Notes under the pieces: model-generated | Told to the model about the DNA's origin: nothing | Database searches by the model: none | Seen by the model: the letters and a program-made list of their open reading frames with translations, nothing else | In this document: in pieces, positions 5,931-13,739 of the stretch | Layout: every line of letters starts with the position of its first letter | How positions within the stretch are numbered: position 1 is the stretch's first letter | Made by a program: the position numbers and the translations under genes | Origin: JBBAEA01 sp041656175 | GTDB lineage: Bacteria; Myxococcota_A; Bradymonadia; UBA4248 | Direction: 5' to 3' | Length of the DNA stretch: 14,979 nt | NCBI GenBank assembly: GCA_041656175.1 | Contig: JBBAEA010000089.1 | Span: 1 to 14,979 of the forward strand

Positions 5931-8900
5931 TTATTGGGCGTAACTCCGAATCTTAGCCATTACACGCGCATCGTCGCTTGTTAAGGACTTAATTTCATTG
6001 TTCGCACCGAGCTGCTCTAGCGCGTTGATGACGGCGAGTTGGAGTTGTGGGGTATTGCGCGCGTAGGCCTTGAGCAGGGCGTTTTTGGAATCTTGCGCTC
6101 TTTGCTCGCCGAGAGCTTGTGCCGCAATACTCGCCACGTCGGTGAAGGGATCGGCAAGGGCATTGCGCAACATAGCTTGTGACTGCTCGGATTTGTGTTT
6201 TCCTAGAGCGCTAATAGCGGCACCGCGAATGATGAAGTGGGGGTCAGTGGCGAACTTAAGCAATTCCGCCTCGGCCGTTGCGTCGTTGAAATGGGCGAGG
6301 CTAAGTATGGCCTCGCTGCGGACGGCGGGATTCTGCGCATCGCGGGCTGTCTTTATGAGTGCGGGTAAAAGTGGTGTATGCGCCATTTGTCCAGCCAGCT
6401 TAGCGGCGTGTAGCTGTATGGAAAGATTCGGGCTTTGCATAAAACGCGCTAAATCATCGACAATAGCCATGGCTACGTGTTTTCGCTGCTCAGCGCCATC
6501 GCCCTCTAGCTTGTCCATGCGCGCTGGGCTAGCCGTGCTAAGATCTTGAAGCATGTAGAGCAGCGCAGATTCATCGCCAGTTTTAGCCGTATTTTGGGCA
6601 TGCGCACGTATGGCGTCGATGTTTGCGGCAAAAAACTTCGCGGGTTTGTTGTCGATATCTTTGAGATCCTCGTTCACAAAAGCGTTGAGGAGTGCGACGT
6701 AATCAAGGGCGTTGAGGTAAAGACTACGCTCATTATCCTGCATTGAGGTGATAAACGATTTATTATTTTCCCATTGCGTTAAGTTGCGGAATTTTTTTTG
6801 CTTTTCTTTTTGTCGAATTAACTTTGCTGCTAAGGGACGCAAGTTTTCATTCATATTTTTGCTCGCCCATAGGGCATCGAGTATGGCTTGCGTGCTTTGT
6901 GCTGTATCAAAGCGTGCAGCTGCCCAAAGCGCTACAGGTGCAGCGTTGGGTACGCTTTGGAGTAGCTTTAATATTTGGGGAAGTGCACTTTGCACTTGTT
7001 GGTAACCCAAAGCCCAAGCTGCGGCTTGCTTGACAGAGTTGGAGGGGTCGGATTCTAGCATTTGGGCAATGCGCGCAAGCTCATCGCCTTGGCGCCCAAG
7101 TCCAATGGCTGCGATTGCGCGTAACGAGTCGATGTTGAGCTGCGAGATTTCGGCTAAATGCGCGGTAGCGGCTGGGCTTTGTATGAGTCCTAGGCCCCAA
7201 GTAGCAATTTCGCGGATTCGCCTATCATATCGGGAGGCGGTGTATTTATGGAGTACATCGATAGCGCTCGGTAGCTGACTAAAAGCGATGGCGAGCATGG
7301 CTTCGATTTGTATGCGCCTATCGTTTTGTTGCATAAAGCGCTCCAGTACGGGCACGGCGTTAGAGATCGACAAGTAGGGTAGTATTCGCATTGCCAAGCC
7401 GCGATGCGTAAGATTATCGCTTTGTAGTGCGCTAACAATGGTGTTACTAAAGCGTTGGCCGAGTTCGCGTAAGGCATGTCGCGCCACTGCAGCGCGCGAA
7501 GCGTCGCCAGAGCGTAAAGATAAAATATGGGGCTGCGCCTGCGCGTCGCAAAGCCGCAACATCAACAAATCGTAGACCGCCTTTCGAGGCAAGCGCCGCG
7601 TCGCGGGGTAGATGTTTTTCTCAAGCAGCTCTAGGCTTTGCCTAAACTCGTGGTAGTCAATGCTGCGCATACCCGCCTTTTGAATGAGCGCTTCATCGTT
7701 CGCGTTCATGATAATATTCAGATACTGTTTATCCGCTTCGTCGTACTGGCCGTTCATAGTATATAATGATGCCAGTTGCAAAGCCGTATCAAAGGCGCGG
7801 GGGTCGATATTAAGCGCGGTCTCGGCGTAGTAAATTGCCTTATCTTCTTGTTTCGTGCGCTGGTAGAGCTGCGCTAACTTTGCATGTGTGGGTGCATCGT
7901 TGGCATTAAGATTTAATGCCGCTAAATACCACTGCTCTGCTTCTAAAACCTCTCCATGTGTGTAGGCGTATTCCGCCAAAGTCAAGATGGCTTCACGTTT
8001 TTGCGGCGAATTATTATCGATAACTTCAACTAAAGCTGATTTTATTTTTGCAAAATCACGCTGTTGCGCATAAACATCGGCTAGTGCAAACAACACATCA
8101 TCATTCTTTGGGCTCGCTGCGTTCATCGCTTCCAGCACTCGTATGGCTCCTTCGGGCTTATTGTCTTGTAAAAAGGCATCCGCCAAGAAAAAGCCTTCTT
8201 CGAGCTGTTTGGGATCTTTTTGGAACGCCTCTTCGAATTCTTGCAGCTTCGTCCCCAAAACGCCCTGTGCCTTGTAAATAGCGACAATACGTCGATTAGC
8301 TTCGCGTTTTAGAACGAGTTGTGGGCAGCGCCGTGTGATATCCTCCCACTCTGCAAGTGCTAGGCTGTAGTTTCGGGAGCGTTCGTGTAAATCGGCGAGT
8401 TGGCGCTTACTCTCGCAGTCATTGGGATTATTCTTAAGGCTTTGGCTATACAGTGCCTTTGCTTGCTCATAGAGCGCGTGTTCCGCGTAAATTCGTCCCA
8501 AAACCTCGCGTTTCTCTGCTTGGCTAAGTCGCGTATTCTCGATACGTTTCCAAGTTTTTTGCGCCTCTGACAGACGTCCCTCGAGCGCGTACAGCACGCC
8601 CAGTGCTTCGATCGCGTCGATATCGTGCGGAGCCGCTTTTAGGCGCTCCAAATATAGCGCTCTAGCCTCTTCGGTTTTCTGGTACTCCAAGTACTTATCC
8701 GCAATCCGAAGTAGCGCGTCGCCATCAGCGCGAAAATCACTCCGCGCCTGCTTTAAGACGCGTAGCGCATCGGCATCGCTTTTTTGCTTAAACAGTTCAT
8801 CGGCATACTTTAGCCTATACTCGACATTCGTAGGCTGGATCTTGATCAATTCCGCATACGCCTTTCGAAACTCCTTCTCGTTTCCTTGCGCCTGCATCAT

Positions 8901-9938
8901 CGCAATGTACTTTATCCGCGCCTCTGCCGAGCGTGGTTGTGCCGCAATCGCTTTGCGCAGTAAGTCCGCCGCTACATCTCTGTGCCCAAGTTCATCGTTG
9001 AGATCTGCGAGCAACAAATACTGATCATAGCTTGGTTTCGTCCACAACTTAGTCAATTCATCCAAAGTTTTGTCCAAACGCCCCATACGCCTGTTAATCT
9101 CGACGATTCTGTACGCCACTTCTCGTTGAATCCAATGTTGGGAGGACTGTTTTTTTGCCTCGGCTTGGTAGAGCGCAATCGCTTCATCCTCCTTACCCTG
9201 CAACTCTAAAATCTGTCCCCTCTCCAAGCGAATTTGCAAGCGCGCCTGGGCATCGGCACCAGCGAGTTTTTCAGCCTCTTCGAGCTGCCCAAGCGCCTCG
9301 TCGTAGAGCTTGTTTTCAACGTATAGCTGCGCCAATTCTTTTCGTAAAAACAAGGACTTAGGCTCAAGCGCAATGAGCTGAGAAAAATAAGCTTGCGCCT
9401 GCTGCATCTGTCTGCGGTGCAGCGCCATGCTCGCCAAAGCCCTCAAAATCCGTTCTTTTTGCGCCTTATCCTTGCTCATCGTAAGGGCTTTCGCGTAGCT
9501 CTGCTCCGCACTTTGTAAATCCTTGCTCTCCTCTTCGGCGGCGCCGATGGATTCATAAACCAAGGCATTCTCTTGAATTTTTGCTGCTTCTCGGTACGAG
9601 TCCAGCGCCTGTGCCGTGTTGTTGCCGTACTTATGGATGTGTCCTAAAATCATTCGCAAATTGAAATTCTTGGGGCTTTTCGCCACCTTTTGCTCATAAT
9701 TTTGCTTCAACGCATCGTATTCGGCCCCCTTTCCTACAGCTTTCATCATCTGCATAAATGCGTATGATTCTTGAGGCGAACGGTCTACAAGCTGTTGATA
9801 TCGTTCAATTTTTCGCTGTTCATACTGTGGGTCATCGGCTAGCCAGTCATCTTGTGCAGAGGCAAAATTTGCTATCCCTACTACAAAGAAAGCGAATAAA
9901 AACAATATGCTACGTTTGGCTAAAGTATGGATTAACAT
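5931..9938 (-). CDS. Large exported TPR and HEAT repeat protein
   Basis: The product has 1335 residues. A signal peptide covers residues 1-28 (KR followed by a Phe/Leu core, cleavage after ASA before Gln29). A long run of tetratricopeptide repeats fills about residues 50-760; repeats end in typical helix pairs such as ALNLNANDAPTHAKLAQLYQ and ALNIDPRAFDTALQLASLY. HEAT-like repeats occupy about 800-1045 (for example RRIQIEAMLAIAFSQL, DSLRAIAAIGLGRQGD) and again about 1160-1325 (for example AVRSEAILSLAHFN, DVASIAAQALGEQ). A less regular, charged stretch of about 110 residues separates the two HEAT blocks. Both repeat types build protein-binding superhelices, so this is probably a periplasmic or outer-membrane-associated scaffold. 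No catalytic motif is visible. A promoter candidate lies just upstream (9959-9988). The start lacks a clear Shine-Dalgarno sequence, but the signal peptide supports it. Confidence 0.93.
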   Translation of the reverse strand: MLIHTLAKRSILFLFAFFVVGIANFASAQDDWLADDPQYEQRKIERYQQLVDRSPQESYAFMQMMKAVGKGAEYDALKQNYEQKVAKSPKNFNLRMILGHIHKYGNNTAQALDSYREAAKIQENALVYESIGAAEEESKDLQSAEQSYAKALTMSKDKAQKERILRALASMALHRRQMQQAQAYFSQLIALEPKSLFLRKELAQLYVENKLYDEALGQLEEAEKLAGADAQARLQIRLERGQILELQGKEDEAIALYQAEAKKQSSQHWIQREVAYRIVEINRRMGRLDKTLDELTKLWTKPSYDQYLLLADLNDELGHRDVAADLLRKAIAAQPRSAEARIKYIAMMQAQGNEKEFRKAYAELIKIQPTNVEYRLKYADELFKQKSDADALRVLKQARSDFRADGDALLRIADKYLEYQKTEEARALYLERLKAAPHDIDAIEALGVLYALEGRLSEAQKTWKRIENTRLSQAEKREVLGRIYAEHALYEQAKALYSQSLKNNPNDCESKRQLADLHERSRNYSLALAEWEDITRRCPQLVLKREANRRIVAIYKAQGVLGTKLQEFEEAFQKDPKQLEEGFFLADAFLQDNKPEGAIRVLEAMNAASPKNDDVLFALADVYAQQRDFAKIKSALVEVIDNNSPQKREAILTLAEYAYTHGEVLEAEQWYLAALNLNANDAPTHAKLAQLYQRTKQEDKAIYYAETALNIDPRAFDTALQLASLYTMNGQYDEADKQYLNIIMNANDEALIQKAGMRSIDYHEFRQSLELLEKNIYPATRRLPRKAVYDLLMLRLCDAQAQPHILSLRSGDASRAAVARHALRELGQRFSNTIVSALQSDNLTHRGLAMRILPYLSISNAVPVLERFMQQNDRRIQIEAMLAIAFSQLPSAIDVLHKYTASRYDRRIREIATWGLGLIQSPAATAHLAEISQLNIDSLRAIAAIGLGRQGDELARIAQMLESDPSNSVKQAAAWALGYQQVQSALPQILKLLQSVPNAAPVALWAAARFDTAQSTQAILDALWASKNMNENLRPLAAKLIRQKEKQKKFRNLTQWENNKSFITSMQDNERSLYLNALDYVALLNAFVNEDLKDIDNKPAKFFAANIDAIRAHAQNTAKTGDESALLYMLQDLSTASPARMDKLEGDGAEQRKHVAMAIVDDLARFMQSPNLSIQLHAAKLAGQMAHTPLLPALIKTARDAQNPAVRSEAILSLAHFNDATAEAELLKFATDPHFIIRGAAISALGKHKSEQSQAMLRNALADPFTDVASIAAQALGEQRAQDSKNALLKAYARNTPQLQLAVINALEQLGANNEIKSLTSDDARVMAKIRSYAQ

Positions 9939-9958
9939 TTTACAGATTTCTAGCTTTC

Positions 9959-9988
9959 CTTATATTTTTGCTGGAAGCTTTGCGCCAA
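9959..9988 (-). promoter_or_regulatory. Candidate promoter of the TPR-HEAT gene
   Basis: On the minus strand TTGGCG (9983-9988) and TATAAG (9959-9964) are separated by 18 bases, matching sigma-70 boxes at four and five of six positions. Transcription would begin near 9952, giving a leader of only about 14 bases, consistent with the absence of a clear ribosome site. Confidence 0.4.
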
Positions 9989-10010
9989 GGCAGCTGCAAA
10001 GTCCTGTTTC

Positions 10011-10115
10011 GCCAAAAACTGGACGGGGCGTCACGGGGTGTCCCCGTGGAGGGGGTAGACGCAAACCCAAGCGTAGCGAGGGGTTGCGGCGGAGGGGGAG
10101 ACTTCCCCCACCAAA
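10011..10115 (+). repeat. Structured interspersed repeat, copy B
   Basis: The first 22 bases equal those of copy A at 2404. The first hairpin reads CACGGGG-TGT-CCCCGTG (10032-10048): relative to copy A one G-C pair has become A-T on both arms, keeping the stem. The last hairpin, GGGGG-AGACTT-CCCCC, lies at 10094-10109. The middle hairpin is weaker than in copy A. The repeat lies in the gap upstream of the TPR-HEAT gene, in the orientation opposite to that gene. Confidence 0.8.
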
Positions 10116-10267
10116 GTAAAACTTAAAAACTGCCAAATATACGACTTTTCGCTTAGCCTAAGTTTTGCGCCCCCGCACGCGAGTTAGCTCGCCACACTGC
10201 TCTACGAGACGCCTACGACGTTCAATTTCGACATTTGTGATGAAACGAAAACGAACCCGCGCGAACT
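10116..10267. other. Intergenic spacer after repeat copy B
   Basis: No gene is visible. The stretch ACGACTTTTCGCTTAGCCT (from about 10141) resembles ACGACTTTGCGCTTGTCCT (from about 13559), which lies at the same distance past repeat copy C, so the repeat family probably extends further right than its hairpins. Confidence 0.4.
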
Positions 10268-10786
10268 CTAAATACAAAGTTTTTGTAAATACTCACGCAG
10301 CTGCTCAGCTTCTTCGTATGTGGCAAAAATCCTAAGCAATACCCTCGTCTCCTCTCCGACTTTGACGCAAATACGTTTAGATCCAAAAAGAAATGAGGGT
10401 TCTACATAAATTTTTGAAATATCTCGGAATTTCGTTTGGCGAGCACGATTGTTTTTACCCGCATGAATGGATCGCGCCTTTTGGTCGATGTAGCAAGCAG
10501 AGCTCTCTATAATGCTAACCACAAAAGCGATCAGGCCGATAATCACTAATATGACAAGTAAATAAATGCCAAAACCCTTTAGAATCTTAGAACCTCGTTG
10601 CGAGTAATCGAAGATGAAGTCAGGTACGTAGAGAAACAGCATCACCAGCAAAGATAAGATAATGGCTTTGGCAAAATTCGCCTGAGCTCCCAAGATAACG
10701 TTGCGCAAGCTTGGAGCCAATAAAACTGAATGGCTAGTCTCTTGGATGCGCAGCGATTTTATTTGTATTGAGCTAGCACTACGCAT
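10268..10786 (-). CDS. Two-helix membrane protein with small C-terminal domain
   Basis: The 172-residue product has two hydrophobic segments, at about residues 39-58 (AKAIILSLLVMLFLYV) and 73-95 (IYLLVILVIIGLIAFVV), joined by a short polar loop. The C-terminal part (about 96-172) is soluble: a Lys/Arg-rich stretch SIHAGKNNRARQTKFRDISK, then alternating strands (KRICVKV, TRVLLRIFA) and a final amphipathic helix EEAEQLREYLQKL. That layout resembles bacterial PH-like domains attached to two membrane helices, but this is a resemblance in pattern only. The ATG shares one base with the stop codon of the acidic-tail gene (TAATG), so translation is probably coupled and the two proteins may work together. 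Location: inner membrane. Specific function is unknown. Confidence 0.75.
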   Translation of the reverse strand: MRSASSIQIKSLRIQETSHSVLLAPSLRNVILGAQANFAKAIILSLLVMLFLYVPDFIFDYSQRGSKILKGFGIYLLVILVIIGLIAFVVSIIESSACYIDQKARSIHAGKNNRARQTKFRDISKIYVEPSFLFGSKRICVKVGEETRVLLRIFATYEEAEQLREYLQKLCI

Positions 10787-11229
10787 TACTCGTCATCATC
10801 AAAGTCGTCGTCAAAGTCATCGTCAAAGTCGTAGTCGTCATCAAAGTCATCGTCGAAATCATCATCTTCGTCTTCGTCATCTTCGTCGTCAAAGTCGTCA
10901 TCAAAGTCATCATCAAAGTCGTCGTCTGCAAAGTCATCATCAAAATCTAGATCGTCATCGAAATCATCATCGAAATCATCATCAACGTCTTTGGGTGCTG
11001 TAATCAGCTGTTCTAAAAGGGCGAAAAACTCATGTTTTTCTAAGCCTGCCGTAGCTATGGTAACGGATTCTAGCGCTTGTGTATCGTTAAACAAGCCCTT
11101 AGATGAAACGCATAAAGAAGAGCGTGGGTTAAAATCGACCATTGCCAATACCTCTAAAAACCGTGGATCAGATCCAGTTGTGCGTATATGCTTGAGTAGC
11201 TGCGGCGCTAAAGGCGCCACGGCAACCAT
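10786..11229 (-). CDS. Protein with a 67-residue Asp/Phe tail
   Basis: The C-terminus (DNA about 10789-10989) is a run of 67 residues with 47 Asp and 12 Phe, mostly DDDF in tandem, ending in Glu. Before it lies an ordinary-looking segment: APLAPQLLKHIR, then FLEVLAMVDFNP, then EKHEFFALLEQLI. The start is uncertain. The frame stays open to a TTG at 11430 (214 residues) and has another ATG at 11325, but the extra N-terminal part is Ser/Cys/Arg-rich and less protein-like; ATG 11229 (147 residues) is my choice, though none of the starts has a clear ribosome site. The stop overlaps the start of the membrane-protein gene by one base. A tail this acidic with regular aromatics could bind basic proteins, cations or nucleic-acid-binding partners, or be disordered. 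I do not recognise the family. Confidence 0.65.
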   Translation of the reverse strand: MVAVAPLAPQLLKHIRTTGSDPRFLEVLAMVDFNPRSSLCVSSKGLFNDTQALESVTIATAGLEKHEFFALLEQLITAPKDVDDDFDDDFDDDLDFDDDFADDDFDDDFDDDFDDEDDEDEDDDFDDDFDDDYDFDDDFDDDFDDDE

Positions 11230-11472
11230 AGGGAAGATACGCAGAAGTGAAGAGCTAAGCAAGCAAATACTACTCAAAAATGAAGTCTGCCTACAGCTCG
11301 TTTCACGTTTTGAGCTTGCGGGCATACGATTTTTGTATAGCGGCGCTAGTTTTATTATTTTCTCAATGCTAAACCATCGAAACGCCCGCGTGTGCGGGAG
11401 TTTGAGTTTGAAGAATGTGCAAAGTCCCAAGCTCTAAGTGTCGTAGCTGGCATGGGACAAGGGAGATGAGTT

Positions 11473-13464
11473 TTGAACGAAAAGATCTGTTTTAGCCAAG
11501 AGCGCACGATGCTGCGCACTGTTTTAAACTGCTCTAAATCTCAAAGAAAAGATCCACATTGGGAATACCTAAGTATTGACGCGACAAGTTTTCGCGAGGC
11601 TTTAAACGAAATTGGCTGCGCAGATAGCGAATATATCGACGAATTTACGCAAAATATCCAAGTTTGCCTCCTTCGTACAGATCCTTTGACGCTTCGCATC
11701 AAAGGATTTGAGAGACAATTTTCTCGCCAAAATATCGCCGAAGCCATTGGACCTGTTGGCTCTCAATTCTTCCCCACTCGCCAGAAGGCGCTGCGCTGCG
11801 CTTTTGAGGCGGCGCGTGAAATATCTTATTTCGCTTATGGCAATTGGAGTGAGCAATTCCTAGATGATCCAGTCGCAAAACTCTGTTCGCTGCAAAACGC
11901 CGAACGAAAGCACAGCCCACAAGCCACCATATTGCGCGATTTACGTGAGGGGCACGAAACTGACCGCACAATGCTCGAAGTTTTGCAGAAAGATCGCTAT
12001 TTTGTTCGCGATACTGAAAGTATATCTGATTTTATTAGCTTTCAGCATGCGCTACGCAGTATGCCGCTGGATGGGGCTATGGTCGAAAAGCTCAGCTCAT
12101 CCTTTAATAAGCGCGCAACTATCGGAATCCGCGACGGCTTGCGCTGGTTTTTAGGCTCAAGGCACCCTTGGTTTAACTGGGAACGCGCCAAGGAACACAT
12201 CAGCGAAGCCTTTAAGCTACACGGCAAAGAGAACTTCAATACTCCACAAATTGTTTATTTTACATGGGATCTCGACATTCCCGAGGAGGAGCTACAGAAA
12301 CGATTAGCCTTTAACCAGCGCGTCGCCAAGTCTTTTGCCGAAAACCTACGAAAACGTTTCGCAAAACGCCCAGAGCTATTGGAACTCGATCTACCCACCA
12401 TTGCCATGTGGGCCTTGGATATACACCATGATTACCCTGATTTTGATCTTGAGAGCGAAGGCGTCCTAGGCGCTAAAACGCATATGTCCTTCCTTAGCCA
12501 CTCCATCCAAGGACAAGCTAAGCGAGAGATTTTAGGTGAAGATGCAAAAATGCGTAGAAACATCAAAATGGAGGCGCATTTTCAGGCTAACGATCTTATT
12601 CGTCGATATTTAAACGACTTAACATCAGACAATCGCATAAAGTTCTTTGAAGTTTTACAAGAAGAGATCGAAAGCTACCAGCAGCGTGGGGGTGTAGTCG
12701 TAGAGGAGGGAATACGCGAATTCGATCGCATCCCTTGTAGTTTAGTGGTTTTTCAGGATAGCGGGGAGCCCAAAGTCCAAGAAGGGGAGCGTTTACTCGA
12801 CAGCTTTAATTTATCCGAAATCACTCAGCTTGAGCACGCTAGCTATATCCGCGCGTACTCCGAAATTTCGGAAAAACTCGTGGTGTTTTTTACTCTTGCG
12901 CTACGCCATATGATCGAGACTCAGCACATCCCCGACCTGCGCCCCAAAAATCTACTCAAGGACTTTTTGCTGCTCGGTTTGTGGGGAACGCGTACCGAGA
13001 AAATTCGGATACACCTTTACGTACCTGAAGATTCCGATGCCTCAACAACACTCACCAATAAACTCGCTCGCTGCGAAGTGCGTTTCGTGGGATTAGGGCA
13101 AATAGAAACAGGAGAGCTGCAAAGCACTCGCGATGCGGGGAGACTAGCGCGTTTTGCCGTTTCACAATTCGCCCCACTCATCGAACCAAGCATACTGCGT
13201 GTTTTGGCCACCTTTACCATGGCTTTAGAGGAGTTTCGCAGTGGCAATCGCGCGCAAAACCTCGACGTCTTTTCCGTGACGCGTTACGGCGTCGACATCG
13301 CGCGAGAGGCGATGCGCTACGGCGTTAAGGGAAGCCTTACCGATGCGGCCACGCTCTTTGAATTTGCACTCGATAGCAGCTTAGATGGCGTGCAGAGCGG
13401 GATCGATAAGCTACAAACTAGAATAGAGAAATGGCGAAAGAATAAGACTAAGGCTGAGGATTAA
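11473..13464 (+). CDS. Unassigned 663-residue cytoplasmic protein
   Basis: The TTG start at 11473 is supported by AAGGGAG (11459-11465) seven bases upstream; no ATG nearby is in frame. There is no signal peptide or membrane segment, so it should be soluble. The protein is Arg/Lys/Glu-rich and largely helical in appearance. Points of note are a Trp-rich patch WFLGSRHPWFNWERA in the first third, the His/Asp cluster MWALDIHHDYPDFDLE near the middle, a compact segment VFFTLALRHMIETQHIPDLR followed by LLLGLWGTRTEKIRIHLYV, and a basic C-terminus with heptad-like spacing (DKLQTRIEKWRKNKTKAED). I do not recognise a family or catalytic motif. It is divergent from the acidic-tail gene, with a gap of about 40 to 240 bases depending on the true start of that gene. 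The stop codon lies directly against repeat copy C. Confidence 0.85.
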   Translation: MNEKICFSQERTMLRTVLNCSKSQRKDPHWEYLSIDATSFREALNEIGCADSEYIDEFTQNIQVCLLRTDPLTLRIKGFERQFSRQNIAEAIGPVGSQFFPTRQKALRCAFEAAREISYFAYGNWSEQFLDDPVAKLCSLQNAERKHSPQATILRDLREGHETDRTMLEVLQKDRYFVRDTESISDFISFQHALRSMPLDGAMVEKLSSSFNKRATIGIRDGLRWFLGSRHPWFNWERAKEHISEAFKLHGKENFNTPQIVYFTWDLDIPEEELQKRLAFNQRVAKSFAENLRKRFAKRPELLELDLPTIAMWALDIHHDYPDFDLESEGVLGAKTHMSFLSHSIQGQAKREILGEDAKMRRNIKMEAHFQANDLIRRYLNDLTSDNRIKFFEVLQEEIESYQQRGGVVVEEGIREFDRIPCSLVVFQDSGEPKVQEGERLLDSFNLSEITQLEHASYIRAYSEISEKLVVFFTLALRHMIETQHIPDLRPKNLLKDFLLLGLWGTRTEKIRIHLYVPEDSDASTTLTNKLARCEVRFVGLGQIETGELQSTRDAGRLARFAVSQFAPLIEPSILRVLATFTMALEEFRSGNRAQNLDVFSVTRYGVDIAREAMRYGVKGSLTDAATLFEFALDSSLDGVQSGIDKLQTRIEKWRKNKTKAED

Positions 13465-13532
13465 TGTGCGAGGGTAGCCGCAACCCGCGCACAGCGAGGA
13501 GTTGCGGCGGAGGAGGAAACTTCTCCCACAAA
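13465..13532 (+). repeat. Structured interspersed repeat, copy C (5' truncated)
   Basis: This copy lacks the first half present in copies A and B but retains the middle hairpin (GCAAC/GTTGC arms at 13480-13484 and 13501-13505 with a further inner stem) and a weakened last hairpin, GGAGG-AAACTT-CTCCC (13512-13527). It begins at the base after the stop codon of the preceding gene, so it may now form part of that transcript's 3' end. Confidence 0.65.
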
Positions 13533-13605
13533 AAATAGCCTTGAAAATTCTCAATTTAACGACTTTGCGCTTGTCCTGAACAGCACCCACCCCAATGAAG
13601 TGGAT

Positions 13606-13622
13606 GAAGTTTGTGAAACTTC
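13606..13622. promoter_or_regulatory. Perfect palindrome GAAGTTT-GTG-AAACTTC
   Basis: Seven-base arms surround a three-base centre. It lies between the preceding gene and the lipoprotein promoter, so it could end the upstream transcript (AT-rich, no U-tract) or be an operator for the downstream gene. Confidence 0.35.
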
Positions 13623-13625
13623 GCA

Positions 13626-13659
13626 TTCACGATGATTTATCAAACAAAGTTATCGTGAA
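13626..13659. promoter_or_regulatory. Inverted repeat TTCACGAT/ATCGTGAA upstream of promoter
   Basis: TTCACGAT (13626-13633) and ATCGTGAA (13652-13659) are exact reverse complements. The arm centres lie 26 bases apart, between two and three helical turns. It lies just upstream of the -35 box of the lipoprotein gene. A third TTATCGTG occurs at 13723-13730, between promoter and start codon. Repeated sites around a promoter suggest a DNA-binding regulator. Confidence 0.4.
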
Positions 13660-13674
13660 AATGTTGTTAATAAG

Positions 13675-13702
13675 TTGAATTATAGAATCTTCGATGTACA
13701 AT
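13675..13702 (+). promoter_or_regulatory. Sigma-70-like promoter of the lipoprotein gene
   Basis: TTGAAT (13675-13680) and TACAAT (13697-13702) are spaced by 16 bases, matching four and five of six consensus positions. The predicted start near 13709 leaves a leader of about 30 bases that contains the GGAG ribosome site (13731-13734). Confidence 0.55.
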
Positions 13703-13739
13703 ATTAGCGGAGACTGAGTCCTTTATCGTGGGAGTACAA

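Noticed and set aside
10701..11003. Plus-strand Arg/His/Gln-rich frame
   Set aside because: It is the antisense reading of the GAT/GAC repeats that encode the Asp tail.
10991..11437. Plus-strand 148-codon gene opposite the acidic-tail gene
   Set aside because: It has no ribosome site and ends amid the region leading to the 11473 gene; the minus-strand frame is favoured by its one-base overlap with the next gene. As the start of the minus-strand gene is unclear, this is not fully excluded.
11473..13464. ABC1/UbiB-type kinase
   Set aside because: Some C-terminal phrasing seemed reminiscent, but the catalytic motifs of that family are not visible.
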